From the NCBI GenBank assembly GCA_964645985.1, contig CAZYCC010000084.1, positions 1-6,934 of the forward strand: DNA of 6,934 nt, in the 5' to 3' direction. Origin of the DNA: CAZYCC01 sp964645985 (GTDB lineage Bacteria; Bacillota; Clostridia; Oscillospirales; CAG-272). The notes under the pieces were generated by a model. That model had not been told where the DNA came from, searched no databases, and saw only the letters and a program-made list of their open reading frames with translations. Numbering within the stretch: the first letter of the stretch is position 1; the number at the start of each line of letters is the position of its first letter. Shown here in pieces: positions 1 through 5,518 of the stretch. Made by a program: the position numbers and the translations under genes.

Positions 1-335
1 CCGGACAGCGGCGGAAGGAGCGGGGGGGAGGCTTAGCCGCGCGCCGCCGTTTCAAGGAGAAGGTTTTGCCCCGCGGCGAGCGTCGCCGCCACCGAAAAAC
101 CGCCCGACAAGGTCGGGCGGTTTTTGCGTGAGGGAAAATCGAGAGGGGGGTTTTCGCGCGGCGCTGGGCGAGGCGAACTTTCGCGCGGGAGCGGCCCCGC
201 GCGGCAAGATCTCTCGCGCTGGCGCGGAATATTCCGGGGCGAGGCGGTTTTCCATCGCGGCTGTTTTCGGGGGAGCTTTCGCGGCACCCCGATTTTGCGC
301 CGCCTCGAGGCTTTCGCGCTCTCGGCTCGGGCCGA
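1..335. other. Non-coding stretch between a possible convergent gene and topA
   Basis: No convincing gene lies here. In plus frame 1 a short open stretch reads PDSGGRSGGEA and stops at the TAG at 34-36. It could be the last residues of a plus-strand gene that begins outside the window, an idea supported only by the bidirectional terminator downstream. Other open frames run straight through the terminator hairpin and have arginine/proline-rich, low-complexity translations typical of GC-rich non-coding DNA. Besides the terminator at 95-125 there is a GC-only 8-bp hairpin (arms 182-189 and 196-203, loop AGCGGC) with no T-tract, and a 12-bp palindrome CGGAATATTCCG at 225-236. This stretch would be the 3' untranslated region of topA. 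Confidence 0.55.
95..125. terminator. Bidirectional intrinsic terminator
   Basis: A perfect 9-bp GC-rich stem (arms 100-108 and 112-120, loop AAG) is flanked by A5 at 95-99 and T5 at 121-125, so it can act on both strands. On the minus strand it would end topA transcripts about 210 nt after the stop codon. On the plus strand it would end a gene entering from the left edge. Confidence 0.88.
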
Positions 336-2606
336 CTACTCCTTCGCTTCGTCTTCCTGCTTGTAGGTGCAGCCGGGGGTCTTGCAGAGGAAGACATCGC
401 CGCCCTTCTTGCGGTAGAGCATTCCGCCGCAGGAGGGGCACTTCTCGGTCGTCGGCAGATCGAAGGAGGAAAAGTCGCAGTCGGGGTAGCCCTCGCAGGC
501 GTAGAAAATGACGCCGCGCTTCTTGCCGCGTTTCTTCACAAGGTCCCGCCCGCATTTCGGACAAGAAACGCCGATCTTCTCATCGAGATTCTTCTTATAC
601 TTGCAGGTCGGGTAGTCCTCGCAGGCGTAGAACTTGCCGAAGCGGCCGGTGCGCAGCACCACTCCCTTGCCGCAGTTCGGGCAGATCATCCCGGGGACCG
701 GCACCGGCGGGTCGCGCTCGACCACCGTCTTGCCGTCTTTCGATAAAGATTTGGTGTTCTTGCAGGTCGGATAGTTGGAGCAGCCGAGGAAGGGGCCGTA
801 GCGGCTGCGCTTAATCACCATCGGCGCGCCGCACTTGTCGCAGATAACGTCGGTCATCTCCGGCTCGGGCTTCTTGCGCTCGGGCGCGCTCGCCATCGCC
901 GCGTCCAAGTCCTTGGAGAACCCCTTGTAAAACTCATCGAGGACCTGCACCATATCCGCCTCGCCCCGCTCGATGTCATCGAGCCGCTCCTCCATGTGCG
1001 CGGTGAAGTCGTAGTCCATGATGTCGCGGAAGTTCTCGAGCATGAGGTCTGTCGTCGTCTCGCCGAGCGGGGTCGGCTTGAGCGCGCGGCCCTCGCGCTC
1101 GACATAACCGCGGTCGATAATCGTCCCGATGATGGTCGCGAAGGTGCTCGGGCGGCCGATGCCGCGCTCCTCGAGGAATTTGACGAGCGAGCCGTCGTTG
1201 TAGCGCGGGGGAGGCTCGGTGAAGTGCTGCTTCGGCGTCGTTTCGAGCGCGTCGCAGAGATCGCCCTTCGAGAGCGGCGGCAGCAAGCCGCCCTCTTCCT
1301 CTCCCGGCTCTTTCAGATCGCCCCAGACGGCGAGGAACCCCGGGAAGCGCACCGCGCTGCCGCTCGAGCGGAAGAGATAGCCCGCGTGGGTCGTCTCGAC
1401 GCTGACCGTGTCGAGAACGGCGGACGCCATTTGGCTGGCGAGGAAGCGGTCGAAAATCAGCTTGTAGAGCTTGTTCTGCTCGGGGGTGAGGTAAGGACGA
1501 ACTGCCTCCGGGGAGAGGGCGACATTTGCCGGGCGGATCGCCTCGTGCGCGTCCTGCGCGCCCGCCTTTGCCTTGTAGACGCGCGGCCTTGCGGGGACAT
1601 ACGCCTTGCCGTACCGCTCGAGGATAAAAGCCTTTGCCGCCGCCTGCGCCTCGCTTGAGATGCGCTGCGAGTCGGTGCGCATATAGGTGATGAGACCTGT
1701 GCTCCCGCCGAGGTTCTCCGGCAGCGTAACGCCCTCGTACAGCGTCTGCGCGATGCGCATTGTCGCTTTGGAGGATAGGCCGAGCCGCCGGCTCGCCTCC
1801 TGCTGGAGGGTCGAGGTCGTGAAGGGCGGCGCGGGGTTGCGCGTCTTTTGCGACCTCTTGACGCTCGAAACGACAAAGGGCGCGCCATCCGCCGAAATAT
1901 CGGCGAGAACCGCGCTCGCCGCCGCCTCATCCGGCAGATCCTGCGGATCGCTCTCGCCTACCCGCCCGACAAACTTCGCGCGGAAAGTGGGCGAGGTGGG
2001 ATCGCCCGTCTTGCGCAGCAGCGCGTCGATGGTCCAATACTCGCGCGGGATGAACGCGGCGATCTCGCGCTCGCGCTCGACGATAATTCGCGTCGCGACC
2101 GACTGCACGCGCCCGGCGGACAGGTGCGGCGCCACCGTCTTCCATAAATAAGGCGAGAGCTGATACCCAACGATGCGGTCGAGGATGCGGCGCGTCTGCT
2201 GCGCGTCGACGAGATCCATATCGATTGGGCGCGGAGAGGTAATCGCCTTCCTGATGGCGGTTCGGGTAATCTCCCCGCTGGTAACGCGCTGCGCCTTCTC
2301 CACAGGGATGCCGAGGACGGCGGCGAGGTGCCAGGAGATCGCCTCGCCCTCACGGTCGGGGTCGGTCGCGAGGTAAACCTCGCGCGCGCCCCCCGCGAGC
2401 TTCCGCAGCTCCTTGATGATCTCGCTCTTGCCGCGCAGATTGATGTAGTGCGGCGCGAAGCGGTTCTCAATGTCAACGCCGAGCGTGCTCTTAGGCAGAT
2501 CCCGCACATGCCCCGCGCAGGCGACGACCTTGTATCCCGCCCCGAGGTAGTCCTGCACATTCTTCGCCTTCGTCGGCGACTCCATAATAACAAGCGAATA
2601 TGCCAT
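336..2606 (-). CDS. topA: DNA topoisomerase I (type IA)
   Basis: This 756-aa protein relaxes negatively supercoiled DNA by cutting one strand through a 5'-phosphotyrosine and passing the other. The N-terminal Toprim domain begins MAYSLVIMESPTKAK, with the metal/general-acid Glu9 and the acidic triad in ATDPDREGE (Asp82, Asp84, Glu86). The catalytic Tyr308 lies in GLITYMRTDS, and SAGRVQSVATR (from about residue 163) is another family motif. Four Cys4 zinc ribbons follow: Cys589/592/609/615, Cys642/645/662/668, Cys682/685/704/710 and Cys723/726/741/746. The protein is full length; the extra zinc ribbons account for its size relative to enzymes with fewer. The ATG at 2604-2606 is chosen because homologues begin just before the VIMESP strand; no Shine-Dalgarno sequence is visible ahead of it. 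A weak terminator lies immediately upstream and a strong one downstream. Catalytic residues are intact; identity is certain. Confidence 0.97.
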   Translation of the reverse strand: MAYSLVIMESPTKAKNVQDYLGAGYKVVACAGHVRDLPKSTLGVDIENRFAPHYINLRGKSEIIKELRKLAGGAREVYLATDPDREGEAISWHLAAVLGIPVEKAQRVTSGEITRTAIRKAITSPRPIDMDLVDAQQTRRILDRIVGYQLSPYLWKTVAPHLSAGRVQSVATRIIVEREREIAAFIPREYWTIDALLRKTGDPTSPTFRAKFVGRVGESDPQDLPDEAAASAVLADISADGAPFVVSSVKRSQKTRNPAPPFTTSTLQQEASRRLGLSSKATMRIAQTLYEGVTLPENLGGSTGLITYMRTDSQRISSEAQAAAKAFILERYGKAYVPARPRVYKAKAGAQDAHEAIRPANVALSPEAVRPYLTPEQNKLYKLIFDRFLASQMASAVLDTVSVETTHAGYLFRSSGSAVRFPGFLAVWGDLKEPGEEEGGLLPPLSKGDLCDALETTPKQHFTEPPPRYNDGSLVKFLEERGIGRPSTFATIIGTIIDRGYVEREGRALKPTPLGETTTDLMLENFRDIMDYDFTAHMEERLDDIERGEADMVQVLDEFYKGFSKDLDAAMASAPERKKPEPEMTDVICDKCGAPMVIKRSRYGPFLGCSNYPTCKNTKSLSKDGKTVVERDPPVPVPGMICPNCGKGVVLRTGRFGKFYACEDYPTCKYKKNLDEKIGVSCPKCGRDLVKKRGKKRGVIFYACEGYPDCDFSSFDLPTTEKCPSCGGMLYRKKGGDVFLCKTPGCTYKQEDEAKE

Positions 2607-2618
2607 ATGAAAAACAGT

Positions 2619-2643
2619 AAAAAACGCAAAACCGAAGGGTTTT
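2619..2643 (-). terminator. Weak intrinsic terminator between methyltransferase gene and topA
   Basis: Read on the minus strand, a 6-bp stem AAAACC/GGTTTT with loop CTTC (plus-strand arms 2628-2633 and 2638-2643) is followed after GCG by T6 (2619-2624). A further GC-only dyad, CCGCGCG-AG-CGCGCGG at 2660-2675, lies just after the methyltransferase stop. The T-tract ends only 12 nt before the topA ATG, leaving no room for a topA promoter after the terminator. The stem is AT-rich, so partial read-through is likely. Confidence 0.5.
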
Positions 2644-2681
2644 CGCGAGGAGCGCCGCGCCGCGCGAGCGCGCGGGCTGCC

Positions 2682-3617
2682 TTACTCCCCTTCCCTCGCG
2701 CGCTGCGCCTCGTAGAGGAGAATCGCCGCGGCGGCCGCCGCGTTAAGCGACTCGACGCGCCCGCGCATCGGAATGATGACGCTGCCGCTCGTGTGCGGGA
2801 GGAGATCCGGCGGCACGCCCGCCGCCTCGCTGCCGATGACGAGCGCCGCGCGCGAGAGGGTTTCCCGGGGGAGGCGCGGCAGCGGGGTCGCGCCGGGGGA
2901 GAGGGTCGCCGCGAGAACCGGAACCCCGTTCGCGCGCAGGGAATCCATCGCGGCGGAAAGATCGCGAAGAGTTGTCAGCGCGAGCGAAAAGGCGGCGCCC
3001 ATTGAGGCGCGCAGAGCGCGCGCGCCCCCGATGTCGGCGGTGTCGGGGGAGAGCAGCACTTCCCGCACGCCGAGAGCGGCGGCGGAGCGCAGAATAGTTC
3101 CGACGTTGCCCGGGTCTTGCAGGGACGCAAGGAGGAGCGGCGGGGGCGAGGGCGGCAGCTGCGGGGCGTTCGAATAGCGCCAGGAGCGCGGCGTGCGCGC
3201 GACGGCGGCGATGCCCTCCGGGCTCTTCTCGCTTGTCAGCCGGTCGAACACCGCCTCGGTCACGACGTAGACCTCCGGTTCGCCGCCCGCAATGATCCAC
3301 TCATCTCCAGAAAGATCGCTCGCGCCGTCCCTTATGGCGCCGCTCGTTTCGCGCGAGTTCCCTCGCCCAACGAGGCGGCTGCTCCTGCCCGCGTCCTCGT
3401 TCTCCTCGCCTATGAGGATTTGCCACGCGACGGGGAGGGCGCGCTCGGTCGCGAAAACCTCGGTGAGGACGACGCCGCGCGCGCGCGCTTCCCGCAGGAG
3501 CTTCGCTCCCTCGAGGAGAAAACACCCGCGCTGCGTGCGCTCGCGGCGCTCGCGCAGAGCGGCGGCGTCGGAAACGCGCGCGTTGCGGCGGCTCTCGATG
3601 CGCCCGGCAATCTCCAT
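2682..3617 (-). CDS. SpoU/TrmH-family RNA 2'-O-methyltransferase
   Basis: A 311-aa protein (from the chosen start) of the SPOUT superfamily, which transfers a methyl group from S-adenosylmethionine to a ribose 2'-OH of rRNA or tRNA. The N-terminal substrate-binding domain has the typical opening IESRRNARV...GCFLLEGAKLL (residues about 7-41). The C-terminal knotted domain has motif 1, LQDPGNVGTILRSAAALG (about 166-183, with the conserved Asn and Arg); motif 2, LVIGSEAAGVP (about 259-269); and motif 3, IPMRGRVESLNAAAAAAIL (about 282-300). Residues about 72-112 form a polar insertion between the domains that I do not associate with the family; together with a proline-rich linker (SNAPQLPPSPPP) it makes the protein longer than typical 250-270-aa relatives. 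The frame is open 22 codons further, to an ATG at 3681-3683, but family members start just before the IESxxN motif, so the ATG at 3615-3617 is preferred although its ribosome site is weak. The exact RNA target cannot be told from sequence. Confidence 0.88.
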   Translation of the reverse strand: MEIAGRIESRRNARVSDAAALRERRERTQRGCFLLEGAKLLREARARGVVLTEVFATERALPVAWQILIGEENEDAGRSSRLVGRGNSRETSGAIRDGASDLSGDEWIIAGGEPEVYVVTEAVFDRLTSEKSPEGIAAVARTPRSWRYSNAPQLPPSPPPLLLASLQDPGNVGTILRSAAALGVREVLLSPDTADIGGARALRASMGAAFSLALTTLRDLSAAMDSLRANGVPVLAATLSPGATPLPRLPRETLSRAALVIGSEAAGVPPDLLPHTSGSVIIPMRGRVESLNAAAAAAILLYEAQRAREGE

Positions 3618-3910
3618 AAATTTTTTCAAAAGAGAAAGAACCCTCACGAGGGCAATTTTCGCGACACGTCGCCCGCGCGGCATCCGCCGCCATCCTCGCG
3701 GGTAGTGTTACGGAAAAAATATCCCGCGAAATCATCCCGTACCCCACCCCTCGCGGAAAAAATTGAGTGGAGGCGGTACCGCGAGGATCGCCCTCCCGCG
3801 AGAGGGCACCCGCGCGCGTCACTTCCGCTGCACTCGCGGAATTGATCGAGCTTATCTTCAAGCCGACAACCCGCGAAAGAACTTTTTACAAAAGGGGCAA
3901 CCCCCCGAAA

Positions 3911-3950
3911 TCCTCTCCCGCGATATTCCGGCGTGCCTCGCGGGGGAGGA
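3911..3950. repeat. 13-bp inverted repeat with 14-nt loop
   Basis: Arms 3911-3923 (TCCTCTCCCGCGA) and 3938-3950 (TCGCGGGGGAGGA) pair at every position but one. The exception is U·G in plus-strand RNA but A·C in minus-strand RNA. No T-run follows on either side, so it is not a standard terminator. Function unknown. Confidence 0.7.
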
Positions 3951-4015
3951 GGGTTCACGACGCGGAATTCCGATCGCGGTCCGTTGTTTCCCGTCGCTTG
4001 GGTTTCACTTACCCC

Positions 4016-4037
4016 AAAAAACGGGGGAAACCCCCGT
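4016..4037 (-). terminator. Intrinsic terminator of the infC-rpmI-rplT operon
   Basis: On the minus strand the hairpin ACGGGGG-TTT-CCCCCGT is followed directly by a T-run (plus-strand A-run 4016-4021). The run of five G-C pairs and uninterrupted T-tract make this the stronger of the two hairpins after rplT. It lies about 50 nt beyond the rplT stop. Confidence 0.85.
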
Positions 4038-4055
4038 CCTCCGATCGAAAATCGA

Positions 4056-4080
4056 AACCGTTCCCTTGGCGGGAACGGTT
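4056..4080 (-). terminator. First hairpin downstream of rplT (partial terminator or 3'-end stabiliser)
   Basis: A perfect 10-bp stem AACCGTTCCC/GGGAACGGTT (arms 4056-4065 and 4071-4080, 5-nt loop) starts 5 nt after the rplT stop codon. On the minus strand it is followed by an interrupted T-rich stretch (TCGATTTTCG), so it may terminate some transcripts or protect the mRNA 3' end. With 4016-4037 it forms a tandem pair. Confidence 0.65.
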
Positions 4081-4085
4081 CGCTG

Positions 4086-4439
4086 TCATAGAGCGGCTTT
4101 CGCCTTCTCAGCGAGCGCGGCGAACGCTTCCTTGTCGGAAACCGCCAGCTCTGAGAGCATCTTGCGGTTAAGCTCGATGCCGGCGTTCTTCAAGCCGTGC
4201 ATAAAGGTGGAATAGTTCATCCCGCACGCCTGCGCTCCCGCCGAAATTCGGGTGATCCACAGCCGCCGGAAATCGCGCTTGCGCTGTTTGCGGCCGACGA
4301 AAGCATAATTTCCGCTCTTCGCGACGGCTTGCTTTGCCATCTTGAAGTGCTTGCTTTTTGCACCCCAGTAGCCCTTCGCCGCTTTTAAAACTTTCTTTCT
4401 TCTCTTGCGCGACATCGTCGCGCCCTTCACTCTTGCCAT
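4086..4439 (-). CDS. rplT: Ribosomal protein L20 (bL20)
   Basis: A 117-aa protein of normal length for L20, an early-binding protein of the 50S subunit needed for assembly. The basic N-terminal extension (MARVKGATMSRKRRKKVLK) binds 23S rRNA; the conserved core includes GRKQRKRDFRRLWITRI (about residues 50-66) and the C-terminal domain MNYSTFMHGLKNAGIELNRK. The ATG at 4437-4439 has GAGG 7 nt upstream. It is the third gene of the operon, 29 nt after the rpmI stop, and is followed by two hairpins. In several bacteria L20 is the repressor of this operon, binding mRNA that mimics its 23S rRNA site through the C-terminal domain; whether that happens here is inference from the structured leader and spacer. 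Confidence 0.97.
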   Translation of the reverse strand: MARVKGATMSRKRRKKVLKAAKGYWGAKSKHFKMAKQAVAKSGNYAFVGRKQRKRDFRRLWITRISAGAQACGMNYSTFMHGLKNAGIELNRKMLSELAVSDKEAFAALAEKAKAAL

Positions 4440-4440
4440 T

Positions 4441-4459
4441 GCGAAACCTCGCTTTCCGC
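4441..4459 (-). promoter_or_regulatory. rplT ribosome-binding site held in a hairpin loop
   Basis: On the minus strand GCGGAA and TTTCGC pair (6 bp including one G·U that would be C·A on the other strand) around the loop AGCGAGG, which contains the GAGG Shine-Dalgarno of rplT. The hairpin sits 1 nt before the ATG and fills most of the rpmI-rplT gap. It could modulate rplT initiation or its coupling to rpmI translation. Confidence 0.4.
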
Positions 4460-4468
4460 GTCAAAAAC

Positions 4469-4666
4469 TCAATATTTTTGGATCAGCTTCTTCACCGTCG
4501 GCGCCACGCTCTCGGAGAGGTAGTCGCCGCTGCGCAGCGCGCGCTTGCGCTTCGGGGTCTTGATTCCGAGCTTGTGGCGGTGATGCGAGTGATTCATCTT
4601 AACCTTGCCGCTTTTGGTGAGAGAGAAGCGCTTCTTAGACGCGCTGTGCGTTTTGACTTTTCCCAT
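4469..4666 (-). CDS. rpmI: Ribosomal protein L35 (bL35)
   Basis: A 65-aa protein, the usual length for L35 of the 50S subunit. Diagnostic features are the start MGKVKTHSASKKRFSLTKSG, the basic segment HSHHRHKLGIKTPKRKR (about residues 26-42) and the conserved end SVAPTVKKLIQKY. The ATG at 4664-4666 has a strong site AAAGGAG (4673-4679) with 6-nt spacing. It is the middle gene of the IF3-L35-L20 operon; in enterobacteria rpmI is where L20 represses translation, with rplT coupled to it. The 154-bp spacer upstream from infC is unusually long and structured. Confidence 0.97.
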   Translation of the reverse strand: MGKVKTHSASKKRFSLTKSGKVKMNHSHHRHKLGIKTPKRKRALRSGDYLSESVAPTVKKLIQKY

Positions 4667-4693
4667 TGCGGGCTCCTTTCGAGAATAAGCCGG

Positions 4694-4736
4694 GGATGGT
4701 CGAGTTTACCCTGTTTTGAGGGGAAGGCGCCCATCC
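4694..4736 (-). promoter_or_regulatory. Candidate RNA operator upstream of rpmI (two-helix stem with internal loop)
   Basis: On the minus strand an outer helix GGAUGG/CCAUCC (arms 4731-4736 and 4694-4699) encloses an 8-by-9-nt internal loop and an inner helix CCCU/AGGG (4719-4722 and 4709-4712) with apical loop CAAAAC. It ends 15 nt before the rpmI Shine-Dalgarno. Two short helices separated by a purine-containing internal loop is the general form of an L20-binding site, and this spacer is where L20 represses rpmI in E. coli. The pairing is seen; binding is inference. Confidence 0.4.
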
Positions 4737-4751
4737 TACTTCCGATATTTG

Positions 4752-4809
4752 GGCGAGATGGCGCGCTTTCGCCGGGGTACCGCCGGGCGGCCCCGGCGCG
4801 CGTCTCGCC
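4752..4809 (-). promoter_or_regulatory. Long imperfect stem-loop just after infC
   Basis: Arms GGCGAGA (4752-4758) and TCTCGCC (4803-4809), then GCGCGC (4761-4766) with GCGCGC (4796-4801), then CCGGG (4772-4776) with CCCGG (4791-4795), form an extended GC-rich stem starting 11 nt after the infC stop. There is no T-run downstream on the minus strand, so it is not a standard terminator. It may be an mRNA-processing or stability element, or the 5' half of the rpmI regulatory region. Confidence 0.5.
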
Positions 4810-4820
4810 TCGCACGATGA

Positions 4821-5378
4821 CTATTTTTTTATTGGGAAGAAGAAACCGACGAGGTTGCGCCCCTCCATCTCCGGCTTTTTCGAGAGCTCCCCAAGGTCTT
4901 CAATGCCCTTCGCGAAGCGGTCGAACACGCCCCTGCCGACATCCTGGTGCGCCATCTGTCGCCCCTTGAAGCTGACGCGCACGCGCACGCGGTTGCCCGC
5001 CGCGAGGAACTTACGCGCCTGCTGGAGTTTGGTGTTGAAGTCGCCCTCGCCGATGTGGTAGGAGATTTGGACTTCCTTAATCTCGGTCTTCTGCTGGTTC
5101 TTTTTCGCCTCTTTTTCCCGCTTGTCGCGGTCAAAACAGAACTTTCCGTAGTCCATAATGCGCACGACCGCGGGAACAGTCCCCTGCGACATCAAGACGA
5201 GGTCGAGGTTGGCGTCGTACGCCATATCGAGGGCGCTGGCGAGCTTGACAATGCCGAGCTGTTCGCCGTCCTTGCCGATGAGGCGGACGTCCGAGGAACG
5301 GGGGATGCCGGCGGTGGGGATCTTCTCGTTAGTGTAGAGATCTCGGTCGCGCACGGGTTTCGTTTGTTTCGGTTTAAT
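4821..5378 (-). CDS. infC: Translation initiation factor IF-3, with ATT start codon
   Basis: A 185-aa protein that binds the 30S subunit, blocks premature 50S joining and checks start codon and initiator tRNA. The IF3-N domain (about residues 14-85) contains LYTNEKI, VRLIGKDGEQLGIV and RIMDYGKFCFDRDKREKEAKK; the IF3-C domain (about 93-180) contains ISYHIGEGDFNTKLQQARKFL and VRVRVSFKGRQMAHQDVG. About six extra residues (PTAGIPRSS region) separate NEKI from VRLI. Start choice: a GTG at 5385-5387 is in frame but overlaps the only Shine-Dalgarno sequence, GAGGTG (5385-5390). An ATT at 5376-5378 has ideal 6-nt spacing from it. infC is the classic gene starting with AUU in E. coli, where IF3 discriminates against its own mRNA. 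The first residue is read as Met. It is first in the infC-rpmI-rplT operon, behind a long leader. Confidence 0.96.
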   Translation of the reverse strand: MKPKQTKPVRDRDLYTNEKIPTAGIPRSSDVRLIGKDGEQLGIVKLASALDMAYDANLDLVLMSQGTVPAVVRIMDYGKFCFDRDKREKEAKKNQQKTEIKEVQISYHIGEGDFNTKLQQARKFLAAGNRVRVRVSFKGRQMAHQDVGRGVFDRFAKGIEDLGELSKKPEMEGRNLVGFFFPIKK

Positions 5379-5384
5379 GGCGGT

Positions 5385-5390
5385 CACCTC
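5385..5390 (-). promoter_or_regulatory. infC Shine-Dalgarno site that decides the ATT start
   Basis: GAGGTG on the minus strand is the only purine-rich site ahead of infC. It lies 6 nt before ATT (5376-5378) and itself contains the alternative GTG codon, which therefore cannot use it. Confidence 0.75.
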
Positions 5391-5490
5391 ACGGAAAAAA
5401 GGCGGTTATGGGCGAAAAAGGGGAAAAGAATGAGGGATAGGGGATAACGGGGGCAGACGTGTTTGCCGCGAGCGCCGAACTCCCCCGCGC

Positions 5491-5518
5491 AAAAAAGGTT
5501 CCGCGACAACGCAGAACC
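5491..5518 (-). terminator. Leader terminator (putative attenuator) upstream of infC
   Basis: On the minus strand GGTTCTGCG-TTGT-CGCGGAACC forms a 9-bp stem with one U·G pair and a 4-nt loop, followed immediately by T6 (5491-5496). The wobble would be C·A on the plus strand, so the structure is specific to the infC-sense RNA. It lies between the promoter and infC, about 113 nt before the start codon, as an attenuator would. The TCTGC in its 5' arm (5511-5515) is complementary to GCAGA (5744-5748) far upstream in the leader, a possible but short antiterminator pairing. Confidence 0.75.

Larger units (their letters stand above)
3618..4085. other. 468-bp gene-free stretch between rplT and the methyltransferase gene
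   Basis: No credible gene was found; open frames on both strands have low-complexity Arg/Pro/Ser-rich translations. The right end holds the two rplT-side hairpins (4016-4080). The rest contains six exact copies of CTCGCGG or its complement (3695, 3750, 3779, 3796, 3833, 3937), a GC-only hairpin at 3790-3807 (GCCCTC/GAGGGC) and a long inverted repeat at 3911-3950. The methyltransferase transcript should start here, but I see no promoter close to sigma70 consensus. Confidence 0.6.

Noticed and set aside
996..1658. A 220-codon plus-strand open frame opposite topA, and other long antisense frames over topA and the methyltransferase.
   Set aside because: They are high-GC shadows of genes whose own frame is established by conserved catalytic motifs.
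3618..3683. 22-codon N-terminal extension of the methyltransferase, to the ATG at 3683.
   Set aside because: Family members begin just before the IESxxN motif, and the extension has no conserved features; it cannot be fully excluded because the downstream ATG has a weak ribosome site.
3644..3958. A 104-codon minus-strand open frame ahead of the methyltransferase gene.
   Set aside because: Composition is low-complexity (Pro/Arg/Gly), it overlaps repeated CTCGCGG words and no domain is recognisable.
3690..3960. Repeated CTCGCGG words considered as a CRISPR array.
   Set aside because: Copies are short, in both orientations and irregularly spaced, with no repeat of 25-35 nt and no cas genes.
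5385..5387. GTG as the infC start.
   Set aside because: It lies within the only Shine-Dalgarno sequence, leaving no ribosome site for itself, whereas ATT three codons on is ideally spaced.
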